From Bacteroides sp. (GTDB lineage: Bacteria > Bacteroidota > Bacteroidia > Bacteroidales > Bacteroidaceae), in the NCBI RefSeq assembly GCF_028690125.1, contig NZ_JAQVBV010000019.1:1-64000 (forward strand): a DNA stretch of 64,000 bases, written 5' to 3'. The translations under genes and the position numbers were made by a program. Shown one piece after another: positions 52,207-59,692 of this stretch (the first letter of the stretch is position 1; each line of letters begins with the position of its first letter). The notes under the pieces were generated by a model. The model was given only the letters and a program-made list of their open reading frames with translations, made no database searches and was not told the DNA's origin.

Positions 52207-52287
52207 AAGTGATGAACGGACTTGAACCGCTGACCTCATGAATAAAATAAGAAAAATCATGTGCTCTACCAACTGAGCTACATCACC
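52207..52287 (-). tRNA. tRNA-like gene 6 (Lys-like), 15-nt anticodon loop
   Basis: Minus strand. Acceptor GGTGATG/CATCACT (seven pairs, one GU), D arm GCTC...GAGC, perfect anticodon stem CATGA/TCATG, canonical 5-nt variable loop AGGTC, T arm AGCGG-TTCAAGT-CCGTT. All lengths are canonical except the loop, which is 15 nt (TTTTTCTTATTTTAT). Its 3' part ATTTTAT reads as a U33-TTT-A37 lysine loop, leaving an 8-nt insert on the 5' side. Confidence 0.75.
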
Positions 52288-52292
52288 TTTAT

Positions 52293-52315
52293 ATATGTTC
52301 TCAAAAAAATCATAT
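52293..52315 (-). repeat. AT-rich hairpin upstream of tRNA-like gene 6
   Basis: ATATG...CATAT arms on the minus strand ending a few bases before tRNA-like gene 6. Weaker than the GC hairpins of genes 4 and 5. Confidence 0.4.
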
Positions 52316-52575
52316 ACTCACCGAAAACCTCTGCTGTTCGGTTGCAGGGCAATTTTTGAACCTCGCTTTTATTGCTATTTACGGTTCTACTCCGGTGTAC
52401 CAAACCACCGTCTTACTACAGCCCACTATCTACTCTCGCGAGCTTCGTATTCCTGCTACGTAAGCCATATATGTTTTCCAGAATGTCAAAGAACTCTTCT
52501 CTGTGTGCCCACGGATGTAATCAAATACATAGGTCTGAGCCTTCCGGGGCTTGGTTTGGTTTGACTTAGTGAGGG

Positions 52576-52881
52576 CTAATTTTTAACACTGTTTACAACA
52601 CAATCCGTTAAAACTGCAATAGATTTCAATTTATCCAAAATTGAACAATTCTTCTCTTTTTCTAAACTCCACCACCCTCTGTACATTTCTGTTGATTCTT
52701 TCTGTACATTCACTTCATTCTTCAATGATCCATTCTCTACACGTAGTTCTCCAATGATTTTCTCATCCTCAAAAACTTTCGCTTTTAATTCTTCTCCATT
52801 AATAGTACTCTTATCAAGATTAGCAGATAGTTCTTCTACTTTCTCAATTAACTGTGATTTCGTCATTACTTGTAAGTCCAT
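52576..52881 (-). CDS. Coiled-coil protein, unknown
   Basis: 101 aa, mostly coiled coil (MDLQVMTKSQLIEKVEELSA, then NGSLKNEVNVQKESTEMYRG). It is an early gene between the array and the next promoter. Possibly oligomeric; function unknown. Confidence 0.45.
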   Translation of the reverse strand: MDLQVMTKSQLIEKVEELSANLDKSTINGEELKAKVFEDEKIIGELRVENGSLKNEVNVQKESTEMYRGWWSLEKEKNCSILDKLKSIAVLTDCVVNSVKN

Positions 52882-52914
52882 AATTGATTTGATTTTATGA
52901 TTGATTTGATTGAT

Positions 52915-53244
52915 TTACTTAGTCACATACCCCATAGCCAAATTTCCACAAGGATCACTGTAAAGGTCGGAAAGAGAGAGGTTCTTATTTGGGAAACGAG
53001 ATGCACCACTTTCGCGGAATCTGATCTCTTCTTTGTATTCATCCATTGCGATGCGTGCAGCACTCCAAGCCTCTTTTAAAGCATTTGAAAAGGTTTTTAG
53101 ATAGTGACCATTCCATTTCATTTCAGCATAAGCACGCTGCATTATAGCTTTTAAATTATACTTGCTATCCACGATTAATCTATAATCTCTCTTTTTGGGA
53201 TTATTTTTTTGTTGTTTCTGTTGGATATCTGCTATTTTATTCAT
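52915..53244 (-). CDS. Early protein expressed from the lysogeny switch
   Basis: 109 aa from the ATG at 53244 (MNKIADIQQKQQKNNPKKRD). The frame's first ATG (53304) lies inside the operator/promoter, so it is not used. The Gln/Lys-rich N-terminus leads to a helical domain with RLIVDSKYNLKAIMQRAYAE. It is the first gene of the leftward early operon; it may be a Cro-like or regulatory protein, but no HTH is evident. Confidence 0.5.
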   Translation of the reverse strand: MNKIADIQQKQQKNNPKKRDYRLIVDSKYNLKAIMQRAYAEMKWNGHYLKTFSNALKEAWSAARIAMDEYKEEIRFRESGASRFPNKNLSLSDLYSDPCGNLAMGYVTK

Positions 53245-53273
53245 ACTTTTGGAGTATTGATTGATTGATGATG

Positions 53274-53301
53274 CAAATGTAATCACAAATGAGATATTTA
53301 G
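53274..53301 (-). promoter_or_regulatory. Leftward early promoter, operator in its spacer
   Basis: -7 TACATTTG (53274-53281), 20-nt spacer, and a -33 ATTG about 20 nt upstream (53302-53305 region). The left operator arm (53282-53296) sits in the spacer, so repressor binding would block RNA polymerase. Confidence 0.65.
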
Positions 53302-53337
53302 CAATCTAAATACCTTTTTTGTTATCTCATTTGTGAT
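53282..53337. promoter_or_regulatory. Lysogeny-switch operator pair (perfect 15-bp inverted repeat)
   Basis: Left arm ATCACAAATGAGATA (53282-53296) and right arm TATCTCATTTGTGAT (53323-53337) are exact inverses, separated by 26 bp. Each lies in the spacer of one of two divergent promoters. This is a classical repressor-controlled switch. Confidence 0.8.
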
Positions 53338-53352
53338 ATTTTAACATTGTGA
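53317..53352 (+). promoter_or_regulatory. Rightward repressor promoter
   Basis: -33 TTTG (about 53318-53321) and -7-like TAACATTG (about 53342-53349) with a 20-nt spacer that contains the right operator arm. Transcription would begin just before the repressor ATG at 53363. Confidence 0.6.
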
Positions 53353-53362
53353 TTGATTTGAT

Positions 53363-53743
53363 ATGATTAGTAGAATTAGAGCTATCATCAGCTATTACCA
53401 CATGACAGACAGAGCTTTTGCTATTAAATGCGGTATAAAACAAAACACTTTTAGTAATCAGCTAAATGGTGCAAGAGAATTAAGTTTAGTAACGATAAAT
53501 GCAATACTTATCTCGTTTGAAGACATCTCTTCAGAATGGTTACTTAGAGGAAAAGGAGAAATGCTACTATCAGCAATAAAGCCTGATGTAAACATCGAAC
53601 GTATGGAACGTTTGGTAGACACAATAGCTACTCTTCAAGGCGCTTTAAACGAACAAATGAAAACAAACGTATTGCTTACTGAAGAACTTAAAAAGGCAAG
53701 AGGTGAATCAGCTATGCTAAAGAATGAACGAAATATAGGATAG
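53363..53743 (+). CDS. Prophage repressor, XRE-type helix-turn-helix
   Basis: 126 aa. N-terminal HTH: RIRAIISYYHMTDRAFAIKC, then GIKQNTFSNQLNGARELSLV, then TINAILISFEDISSEWLLRG (Cro/CI type). C-terminal coiled coil (about 75-125) for dimerisation. The divergent operator pair lies immediately upstream. No LexA-like protease domain is present, so induction probably needs an antirepressor or other signal. Confidence 0.85.
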   Translation: MISRIRAIISYYHMTDRAFAIKCGIKQNTFSNQLNGARELSLVTINAILISFEDISSEWLLRGKGEMLLSAIKPDVNIERMERLVDTIATLQGALNEQMKTNVLLTEELKKARGESAMLKNERNIG

Positions 53744-53759
53744 ATAAATAAATACAATT

Positions 53760-54239
53760 ATGAATGCATCCATTCTTATCAAGATCATTGTAGGATTAGC
53801 AATAATAGCATTGATATTCACAAATAAGATTGTTCCATATTTAAGGGATAAATTATTCATGAATGTTTCTAAAAGTGGATATTTAACAACCATCTTAGTA
53901 ATTACAGTTGTATCTGTATTTGGAGTAGCATTCAATAGATATCAAAATAATGAGCGAAAATATGCTGCCGAAGATAATGAAAAAGCCAAAAAGGAAAGAC
54001 TGATAGTAAAAGCTTTTGAGATATCCCAAAACGAGCTAAAGAAACAATTAAAATCTCCATCCACCGCGAAATTTGCGACAGAATTCGATGAAGAATCAAA
54101 ATATAAGATAAATGATGACGAATCTGTAATCATCAGATCTTATGTTGATGCTCAAAACTCATTTGGTGCTACTGTACGAACGCACTTCAAATGTACAGTA
54201 GATAAAGATGGAAATGTGAATGATCTTACTACATGGTAA
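53760..54239 (+). CDS. Membrane protein in the immunity region, unknown
   Basis: 159 aa. Two transmembrane segments (ILIKIIVGLAIIALIFTNKI and LTTILVITVVSVFGVAFNRY), then a soluble C-terminal part (about 80-159) that reads like a small beta domain. It lies 16 bp after the repressor in the same direction, so it is expressed in the lysogen and may give superinfection exclusion. The gap 54240-54486 holds no gene. Confidence 0.5.
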   Translation: MNASILIKIIVGLAIIALIFTNKIVPYLRDKLFMNVSKSGYLTTILVITVVSVFGVAFNRYQNNERKYAAEDNEKAKKERLIVKAFEISQNELKKQLKSPSTAKFATEFDEESKYKINDDESVIIRSYVDAQNSFGATVRTHFKCTVDKDGNVNDLTTW

Positions 54240-54486
54240 AACTCAATAAATTAATTATTATGATATTTAATAGTACTTAAAAGTTTTAATGGTCGAATAA
54301 TGGTCGAACCATAAAAAAAAGCATGGCTATTACATTGACATCCAAAATATAAGACTAGAATTTTACAAATATGTCTAGTTTAGTTTTTGTGTTGAAGGGC
54401 TTCTACCTCGGAGGAGGATTAGAAGTCCTCTCTTTATTCATGATAATCAACTAGTTACAAATTATATCGAACTTTTTTCATATTCA
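54240..54486. other. Junction between the prophage and the second prophage remnant
   Basis: No coding frame is evident. A direct repeat ATGGTCGAA occurs twice (about 54290-54320), and an inverted GAGGACTT / AAGTCCTC-like pattern lies at about 54405-54440. I see no complete attachment-site repeat. This may be the old prophage boundary; comparison with related strains would be decisive. Confidence 0.35.
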
Positions 54487-55766
54487 TTAGTACCTATAAT
54501 TGAGAGTTAAAACGTCACTTTTGACGCTATTTTCTTGTCCAATTCTTGTCCAAAACACAGTTTTTGTTGCTGTATTCTTGTCCGAGTGTTGGGTAAACGT
54601 TACAGTCTTATTTTCTTCATCAATAACAGGGACAAAGCCAAATTCTGTCTCCATCCATTCCGTAAATTTATTATATGAGGAATAAAGTTTGGCATCTGAT
54701 ATATTTCTAATACTTTCAGCAGCAAGAATCAAGCAGTTATCAAGCCTATAGTCAATGCCTGATGTTATAATCCCGGTAATATCCTCTTGCCCCTCATTCA
54801 TACTTTTAAGCAAACTGCTCAATACCGTTGCAGGCTTAATAACATCAATATTCACAGCATTATTATTACGCTCTTTCCATTTTACAGATACAGATTTCTC
54901 AGTAAATAAAACAGTGTAATTATCTTTTTTTGAGTAAATACCAAGAGAAAGAACATCTTTCGCATTTAAAGAAAGTGTCGTCTCAACATTTATCTTTGTA
55001 TGATCAATACCATCATTTTCCCATTTCAGGTCATTAATCCTGACTCCATTTTTAAATAGGATTATTCTAGTATCATCTGATGCATCGACATAAGCCAGAA
55101 AATCGAGATTTATACTTAAATCAAATGTCGCGTTTTTTTGGCTTTCAGGAAACCGGTGGTAACTGAAACATCTCCGGGATTCACATCTGACAACTCAAAT
55201 GAATCATTAGTGTATATTTCTGAACTAGTTATATATAAGGGAATAACTCTATAGCCTACACCATCAAAAGATAGAATAACGTCACTGCTATCTTCAACTG
55301 AATTGCCTACAACAACCCAGTTAACGGTATTAAGCATATCCAATCTGTCATAGTAAAGAAGATAGTTCTCTTTAATTTCATCCACAGCATATTCATATTG
55401 AGTACCCTTCCTAGCCTTTATCAATGCTGAAATACTACCATCAATTGCATTCATGGAAATAACCTTACCTTCTTTTTTCAGTGAAGAAAAATCAAGAGGA
55501 CAGCTAAAACGTATCTCATATGTATGAATGTTCGTTATAGTATAAACCTCGATTATTGCAGAAGATGACAGGTAGTTGTCGCAGTATTCAGCGAATAACA
55601 GCTCATATGCTTGATTGATAAAATCAAATTTAGAAGTAAATTTTCGCGTAGTAGCACCATAATCGGATCGATTGATAGAATAGCTGATATCTTGCCAATT
55701 TCTTATATCTGAATTGGATAATTCATAAATTGTATCACCTATTATAAGATTGAATTTGCAGAGCAT
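54487..55766 (-). pseudogene. Broken paralogue of the tail-tip gene at 6831-8792
   Basis: The N-terminal ~220 residues (from MLCKFNLIIGDTIYELSN at 55766) match the intact gene, but a frameshift in an A7 run near 55130 (KAKK/NATFDLSINLDFL) breaks the frame, and the second part ends at 54487 with NSVKSDVLTLNYRY, about two-thirds of the full length. It carries the same 63-bp upstream block as the intact gene. It is a remnant of a second prophage's tail gene. The homopolymer could also act as a phase-variable switch, but the early stop argues for decay. Confidence 0.75.
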
Positions 55767-55780
55767 ATGTATAGTCATTA

Positions 55781-55843
55781 AACGTTCACGGGCAAATATA
55801 AAGAAAAAGCCAACCGGTATTCCGATTGGCTAAATTCTTGAAA
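55781..55843 (-). promoter_or_regulatory. 63-bp terminator/promoter element (copy 2)
   Basis: Identical over all 63 bases to 8808-8870 although the adjoining genes have diverged: hairpin with T tract, then the -7 TATATTTG. It retains its position before the broken tail gene. Strong sign that this element is under constraint or was recently exchanged. Confidence 0.7.
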
Positions 55844-55968
55844 GTTACTCATTCTTAATTCAACACTTAACTACTTGTATTTCAACAAAATTAGTTATAT
55901 ATCAAATTAATCTGTTTTTCAATATCCTACAAATTTATATTTATTAAATCTTTATTCTATTAAATGGT

Positions 55969-56742
55969 TCACATTCTCTTTTCTTTTCTCTGACGTATAG
56001 TTACCTCCTCTTGGCTAAACATTTCAGGAGTGTAGATTTGTGGTTGATAACGTATTTCTTCCTGTTTTTTAAACTTCCCATCCGGCATTATCTGATATTT
56101 AGTATCCACACGTTGTCCTCTTAGATTGTCAGGGTATATAAAATCTTTCTTTATACTATCAAACTGAAAAATATAATTATAATCAGAGAAATCCAACCTT
56201 TGAACATTAACCGTAAAATCTTTATTAATTTGTGCTTCCATAGTTACAGCTGTTTCTCCCTGATATTCATAGATAGGGATATAGTCGATAATAGTTCCGG
56301 GAAAACTGAATGTGACCAGCCAACTTTTACTCATATCATGGCAAGCAGAGAAAGTCTTGACAATTCCTAAGATATATTTCCCATTAGTGTCCTTAATGAG
56401 AGAGAGGACTGATACAACCGGAGGCTTCTTATCTCTTTTATCAAGATTGGCATAAAATGGAGAATTGTTTATTTTATAGGATGATCCTTGAGTTACTGCT
56501 CTTGTTTGTTCAAATTCATCACGGGAGATACTATTGGTATCTTGATAAACAAAAAAAGAAATATCATAATTAATAGGTAGTTTTAGAAATTGGTTCATTG
56601 AAAAGAAATTGAATACTCTTTGCAAAGACTTCTCTTTTATATCCGAGGCCTTTATTAAGTCAGTGATTTTATAACTATTTTGGCTATATAAAAATAGTCC
56701 ATTCGTTATTATTAGCATTATCAAGCTTAATACTTTTTTCAT
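55969..56742 (-). CDS. Secreted Bacteroidales protein, unknown
   Basis: 257 aa with an N-terminal signal peptide (KKVLSLIMLIITNGLFLYSQ, cleavage near the Gln). The mature part is beta-rich with segments PPVVSVLSLIKDTNGKYILG and YNYIFQFDSIKKDFIYPDNL. No lipobox Cys. It is the cargo of the second prophage nearest the tail gene. Function unknown, possibly surface or periplasmic. Confidence 0.6.
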   Translation of the reverse strand: MKKVLSLIMLIITNGLFLYSQNSYKITDLIKASDIKEKSLQRVFNFFSMNQFLKLPINYDISFFVYQDTNSISRDEFEQTRAVTQGSSYKINNSPFYANLDKRDKKPPVVSVLSLIKDTNGKYILGIVKTFSACHDMSKSWLVTFSFPGTIIDYIPIYEYQGETAVTMEAQINKDFTVNVQRLDFSDYNYIFQFDSIKKDFIYPDNLRGQRVDTKYQIMPDGKFKKQEEIRYQPQIYTPEMFSQEEVTIRQRKEKRM

Positions 56743-56936
56743 TTTTGATTGATATTTATTATAAAAATAGTGTTTAAAATTAGTAATCGTATGATTAATT
56801 ACATCTTCATGGCATTAAAGATTATAAAATACAATATTAATCAAACGATTACCAATAAACAAATATAGCATTTTCTTTTGTATTACACTATTTTTTGCAG
56901 AAAATATTCCTCTGAAGTTTAAAAATATCAATTAGA

Positions 56937-57156
56937 AAGCAAAAATGGCAAAGGGAATTGTTTGGACAACTCCGTCATGGAAAGTTTCTTTGGACTGATG
57001 AAATCTGAACTCCTATATACAAGAGAATTTAAATCCATGCAGGAATTTTAAAAAAAACTTGATGAATATATTGATTGGTACAATAATAAAAGAATAAAGT
57101 CCCAGTTAAATATAAAGAGTCCGGTACAATACCGGACTCTTTATATTACTGGTTAA
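56937..57156 (+). pseudogene. Fragment of IS3-family transposase (OrfB C-terminus)
   Basis: Plus strand: KGNCLDNSVMESFFGLMKSE, then an in-frame stop after SMQEF, then KKLDEYIDWYNNKRIKSQL and SPVQYR. This is the DDE-domain C-terminus of an IS3/IS150-type OrfB with the catalytic Glu in VMESFF. Only the end remains, followed by two copies of an end-like CATTTTGACACC (57189 and 57269). The rest of 56743-57296 is AT-rich and empty. Confidence 0.8.
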
Positions 57157-57296
57157 TGTCTAACCTGTCCAACTTTTGGGGTGCCAGTTCATTTTGACAC
57201 CCCCTCATTATTTTGAGAATTTATAACGTTATTATTTAACATCTAACTTTTTTAGGGGCAGCACATTTTGACACCACACCCTCATCATTCCTTTGG

Positions 57297-58202
57297 CTAT
57301 AAAGAGGTCGTTTTATATTTCCCCCCATCGTTAGGGCGTACATGAGTTACTGTATAATACCATCGGTTAGGTTTGGTACTTCCTTCCAATTTTGGCTTAT
57401 CGGTTCTATAGTAAAGGCGATTAATGTTACTACATCCGTCATCAGCTTTACTAGCTGCATTATCCATAAATGTATAGTAGTATTGGTTTCTCGAGGTATC
57501 ATATCCTCTTCCTGTAATCACTATAAAATGGTCTGTACCATCAGAATTTGCATTCGAATCGGGATCATAATCAACTCCGACTATGATAACTCTTCTAGCA
57601 TTGAGATGTTTGTCAATACATTCGATAGCATTTTTGTAATTTTCTGCCGGATTATCTCCCCAATTAGTTAAGAACCCTTTTGAACTATCCACCAATCTAA
57701 AGACGTTATCACTCTTCCCATAATTAGATTGTCCATATTTCGCCAGTGTTTGTTCACAAAGTACACGACAATTAGCACCTTCTACCCAACCCACAAACTT
57801 GGTTTTATCCATTAATTCTATAGGAGCTTTAGAAGTAGGATTAGATCCATCTCCACCGCTAGTTCCACCGCCACCGCTGGTTCCACTTCCCCAGTAACCG
57901 CTTCCCGATCCACTTCCCCAGTAACCACTTCCAAAACCACTACCATATTCATCAAATCCACTACCAAATTCGTCACAAGATCCTGCCCCACTACCATAAA
58001 TAGTCGTTTCTGGTGCTGTCCATCCCCAACCACATACATAGACAGCGTCTTTTAAAGCTCCTTGCTCGCAGAGTTTCAAAAAGACTGCTTCTGACATACA
58101 ATCATTTGGCCCTGTACCTGTTCCTGAATTGTAACTTGATACCAAGAGAGCTTGATTGATTCCTTTTAATTTCAATTTTTCTGTTTTACTTTTCTTTTCC
58201 AT
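57297..58202 (-). CDS. Leader-peptide protein with Gly/Ser repeats and papain-like domain
   Basis: 301 aa. The N-terminal ~30 residues (EKLKLKGINQALLVSSYNSG) resemble the leader of Bacteroidetes peptide precursors. A Gly-Ser-rich central region of ~60 residues (YGSGAGSCDEFGSGFDEYGS and similar repeats) follows. The C-terminal ~170 residues look like a papain-like fold: Cys in GANCRVLCEQTLAKYG, His in TDHFIVITGRGYD, Asn/Asp in YTFMDNAASK. It may be a secreted enzyme or bacteriocin-like product glycosylated by the three neighbouring transferases. Confidence 0.6.
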   Translation of the reverse strand: MEKKSKTEKLKLKGINQALLVSSYNSGTGTGPNDCMSEAVFLKLCEQGALKDAVYVCGWGWTAPETTIYGSGAGSCDEFGSGFDEYGSGFGSGYWGSGSGSGYWGSGTSGGGGTSGGDGSNPTSKAPIELMDKTKFVGWVEGANCRVLCEQTLAKYGQSNYGKSDNVFRLVDSSKGFLTNWGDNPAENYKNAIECIDKHLNARRVIIVGVDYDPDSNANSDGTDHFIVITGRGYDTSRNQYYYTFMDNAASKADDGCSNINRLYYRTDKPKLEGSTKPNRWYYTVTHVRPNDGGKYKTTSL

Positions 58203-58265
58203 TTTACGTAAATTTTATTGTTTTATATACACGTTCTCTGACTTGAAAAACACCTGTTTCTAAGT

Positions 58266-58940
58266 TCAGATACTTTTTCTCCATGTTCCGGCGTGCAGAT
58301 GGGCTGCGTAATCTCCAAAATGGCATGAAACCTCATTGTGATATGGCTGCTTACACCTCTTATCAGTATTTCTTAATAATGTTATGTCTGAATACATACT
58401 ATAGTTATCCCAATAAATATCTGTCATTAATCCAGGACCTGTTATATCTAATATCTCCTGTTGAGATTTCAAGACTACCATAGCTCTTTTAGCCATCTCA
58501 TCCATCATTTTGAGTAAAAAAGGATGTTTAGGCATTCCACCGAACATATAATTGGCTATTCGAAGTTGATACCTTAGATTCAAAGCTTCTTGTTCTGATT
58601 GACAGACCGTTTTCTCTTCACCTAAAATCAAACTGTATTTCCTCAACTCATCAAGCGGCTTTAGACTTAACATGTCTAAATCCATATAGAAACCTCCAAA
58701 GAGGTATACAAGAACTATTCTTAAAAAGTCTGCTTTTTGCACATTATAACAGAACGAGTTATAGATATTGATGTATTCGGGTAGATATTGGGTTAAAATA
58801 TTTTCAGCATCATCCTTATTGTATAATCGAATATTCCATCCTAGATGGTTTTCTTGTATTTTTTGTTTGCATTTCTCAAATAGTTCGGGAAATGGTTCAT
58901 CTTTACGAAGAAAGATTAAATGTATATTCTTGGGAATCAT
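58266..58940 (-). CDS. DXD-type glycosyltransferase (OCH1-like), copy A
   Basis: 224 aa. GT with DXD in GGFYMDLDMLSLKPLDELRK near 80-100, typical of PF04488-type sugar-binding transferases (GT32-like). The N-terminus IPKNIHLIFLRKDEPFPELF fits the family, and the end GDYAAHLHAGTWRKSI has the H-x-W pattern. It is encoded beside a second similar enzyme and the leader-peptide protein, suggesting protein glycosylation. Confidence 0.75.
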   Translation of the reverse strand: MIPKNIHLIFLRKDEPFPELFEKCKQKIQENHLGWNIRLYNKDDAENILTQYLPEYINIYNSFCYNVQKADFLRIVLVYLFGGFYMDLDMLSLKPLDELRKYSLILGEEKTVCQSEQEALNLRYQLRIANYMFGGMPKHPFLLKMMDEMAKRAMVVLKSQQEILDITGPGLMTDIYWDNYSMYSDITLLRNTDKRCKQPYHNEVSCHFGDYAAHLHAGTWRKSI

Positions 58941-58960
58941 TATTTATTTTCTTTATGAGG

Positions 58961-59662
58961 TTATTTACCAAACCAAGTACCATAGAAATAGTGTATAGCA
59001 TGAGCCTGATTAATGCGCTCTTCCATTTCTTTAGAAATTTGGTTGTTTTTAATTCTGTCTACTTCTCCTTGTACGATAGGATATATCGTTTTTGATTCGA
59101 GGATACGTACATTCTCTTCTTGTGGGAATGCATCATATGCGTGTGTCAGTAAAAAAGGTCCTGTGGAGTTCAATATATCAAAACCATTATTCACTACTCT
59201 TCCTCCCGGATAATTTATCAATCTTTCAGTTACAAAATTGATAAAATCATTATTGGGTGTTGATGCCATGAAAGCGTTGCAAATAATATGTTTGAGACCA
59301 AAACGTTTAGCATGCCAGTCAGGTTCTTTTCCTGCGATGAAATCTGCTCCTTTTAATAAAAACTCAATATTTTCGAGGCATTCAAAATCCATGTCTACAT
59401 ATAGTCCTCCATAAACCTTTAAGAGAAGATAGCGTATTGCGTCTGCTCTTTGTATATTACAAGGGTATGCATCATACTTCTCCGTAAATTCAGGGAAATG
59501 TTCGCAAACAAATTCTCTATTCATTTCGTCTGTCCATAGAATGTATTCCCAATCTGGTAAAAACTCTTTCCACGTTTGTGATAATTGATCAAAAGGAGAA
59601 AGAATATCTTCATTCTTCCATGTTTGATGGATAATTCGGGGTATTTTTAAAATGTCTTCCAT
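58961..59662 (-). CDS. DXD-type glycosyltransferase (OCH1-like), copy B
   Basis: 233 aa. Same family: IPRIIHQTWKNEDI at the start, YGGLYVDMDFECLENIEFLL near 84-104 (DXD), and the end NQAHAIHYFYGTWFGK. Adjacent to copy A in the same direction. Two similar transferases imply sequential sugar addition to one acceptor. Confidence 0.8.
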   Translation of the reverse strand: MEDILKIPRIIHQTWKNEDILSPFDQLSQTWKEFLPDWEYILWTDEMNREFVCEHFPEFTEKYDAYPCNIQRADAIRYLLLKVYGGLYVDMDFECLENIEFLLKGADFIAGKEPDWHAKRFGLKHIICNAFMASTPNNDFINFVTERLINYPGGRVVNNGFDILNSTGPFLLTHAYDAFPQEENVRILESKTIYPIVQGEVDRIKNNQISKEMEERINQAHAIHYFYGTWFGK

Positions 59663-59692
59663 ACTTTTTCTGAATTATGTTTTATATTTAAA

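Larger units (their letters stand above)
52179..52575 (-). other. Non-coding leader of the tRNA-like array
   Basis: About 400 nt without a convincing gene besides tRNA-like gene 6. The minus strand holds a CGGTG...CACCG hairpin, the segment TTCTTTGACATTCTGG (resembling the leader upstream of Bacteroidetes rRNA operons, from memory), and the AAGTCAAACC motif found before several genes. One frame lacks stops for ~50 codons but has no start. It may be the 5' leader of the array transcript. Confidence 0.35.

Noticed and set aside
52295..52569. Plus-strand frames of ~65-90 aa in the array leader
   Set aside because: They contain the complement of structured sequence and lack recognisable protein features.
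53363..53743. LexA-like self-cleaving repressor
   Set aside because: No C-terminal peptidase domain; the protein ends in a coiled coil.
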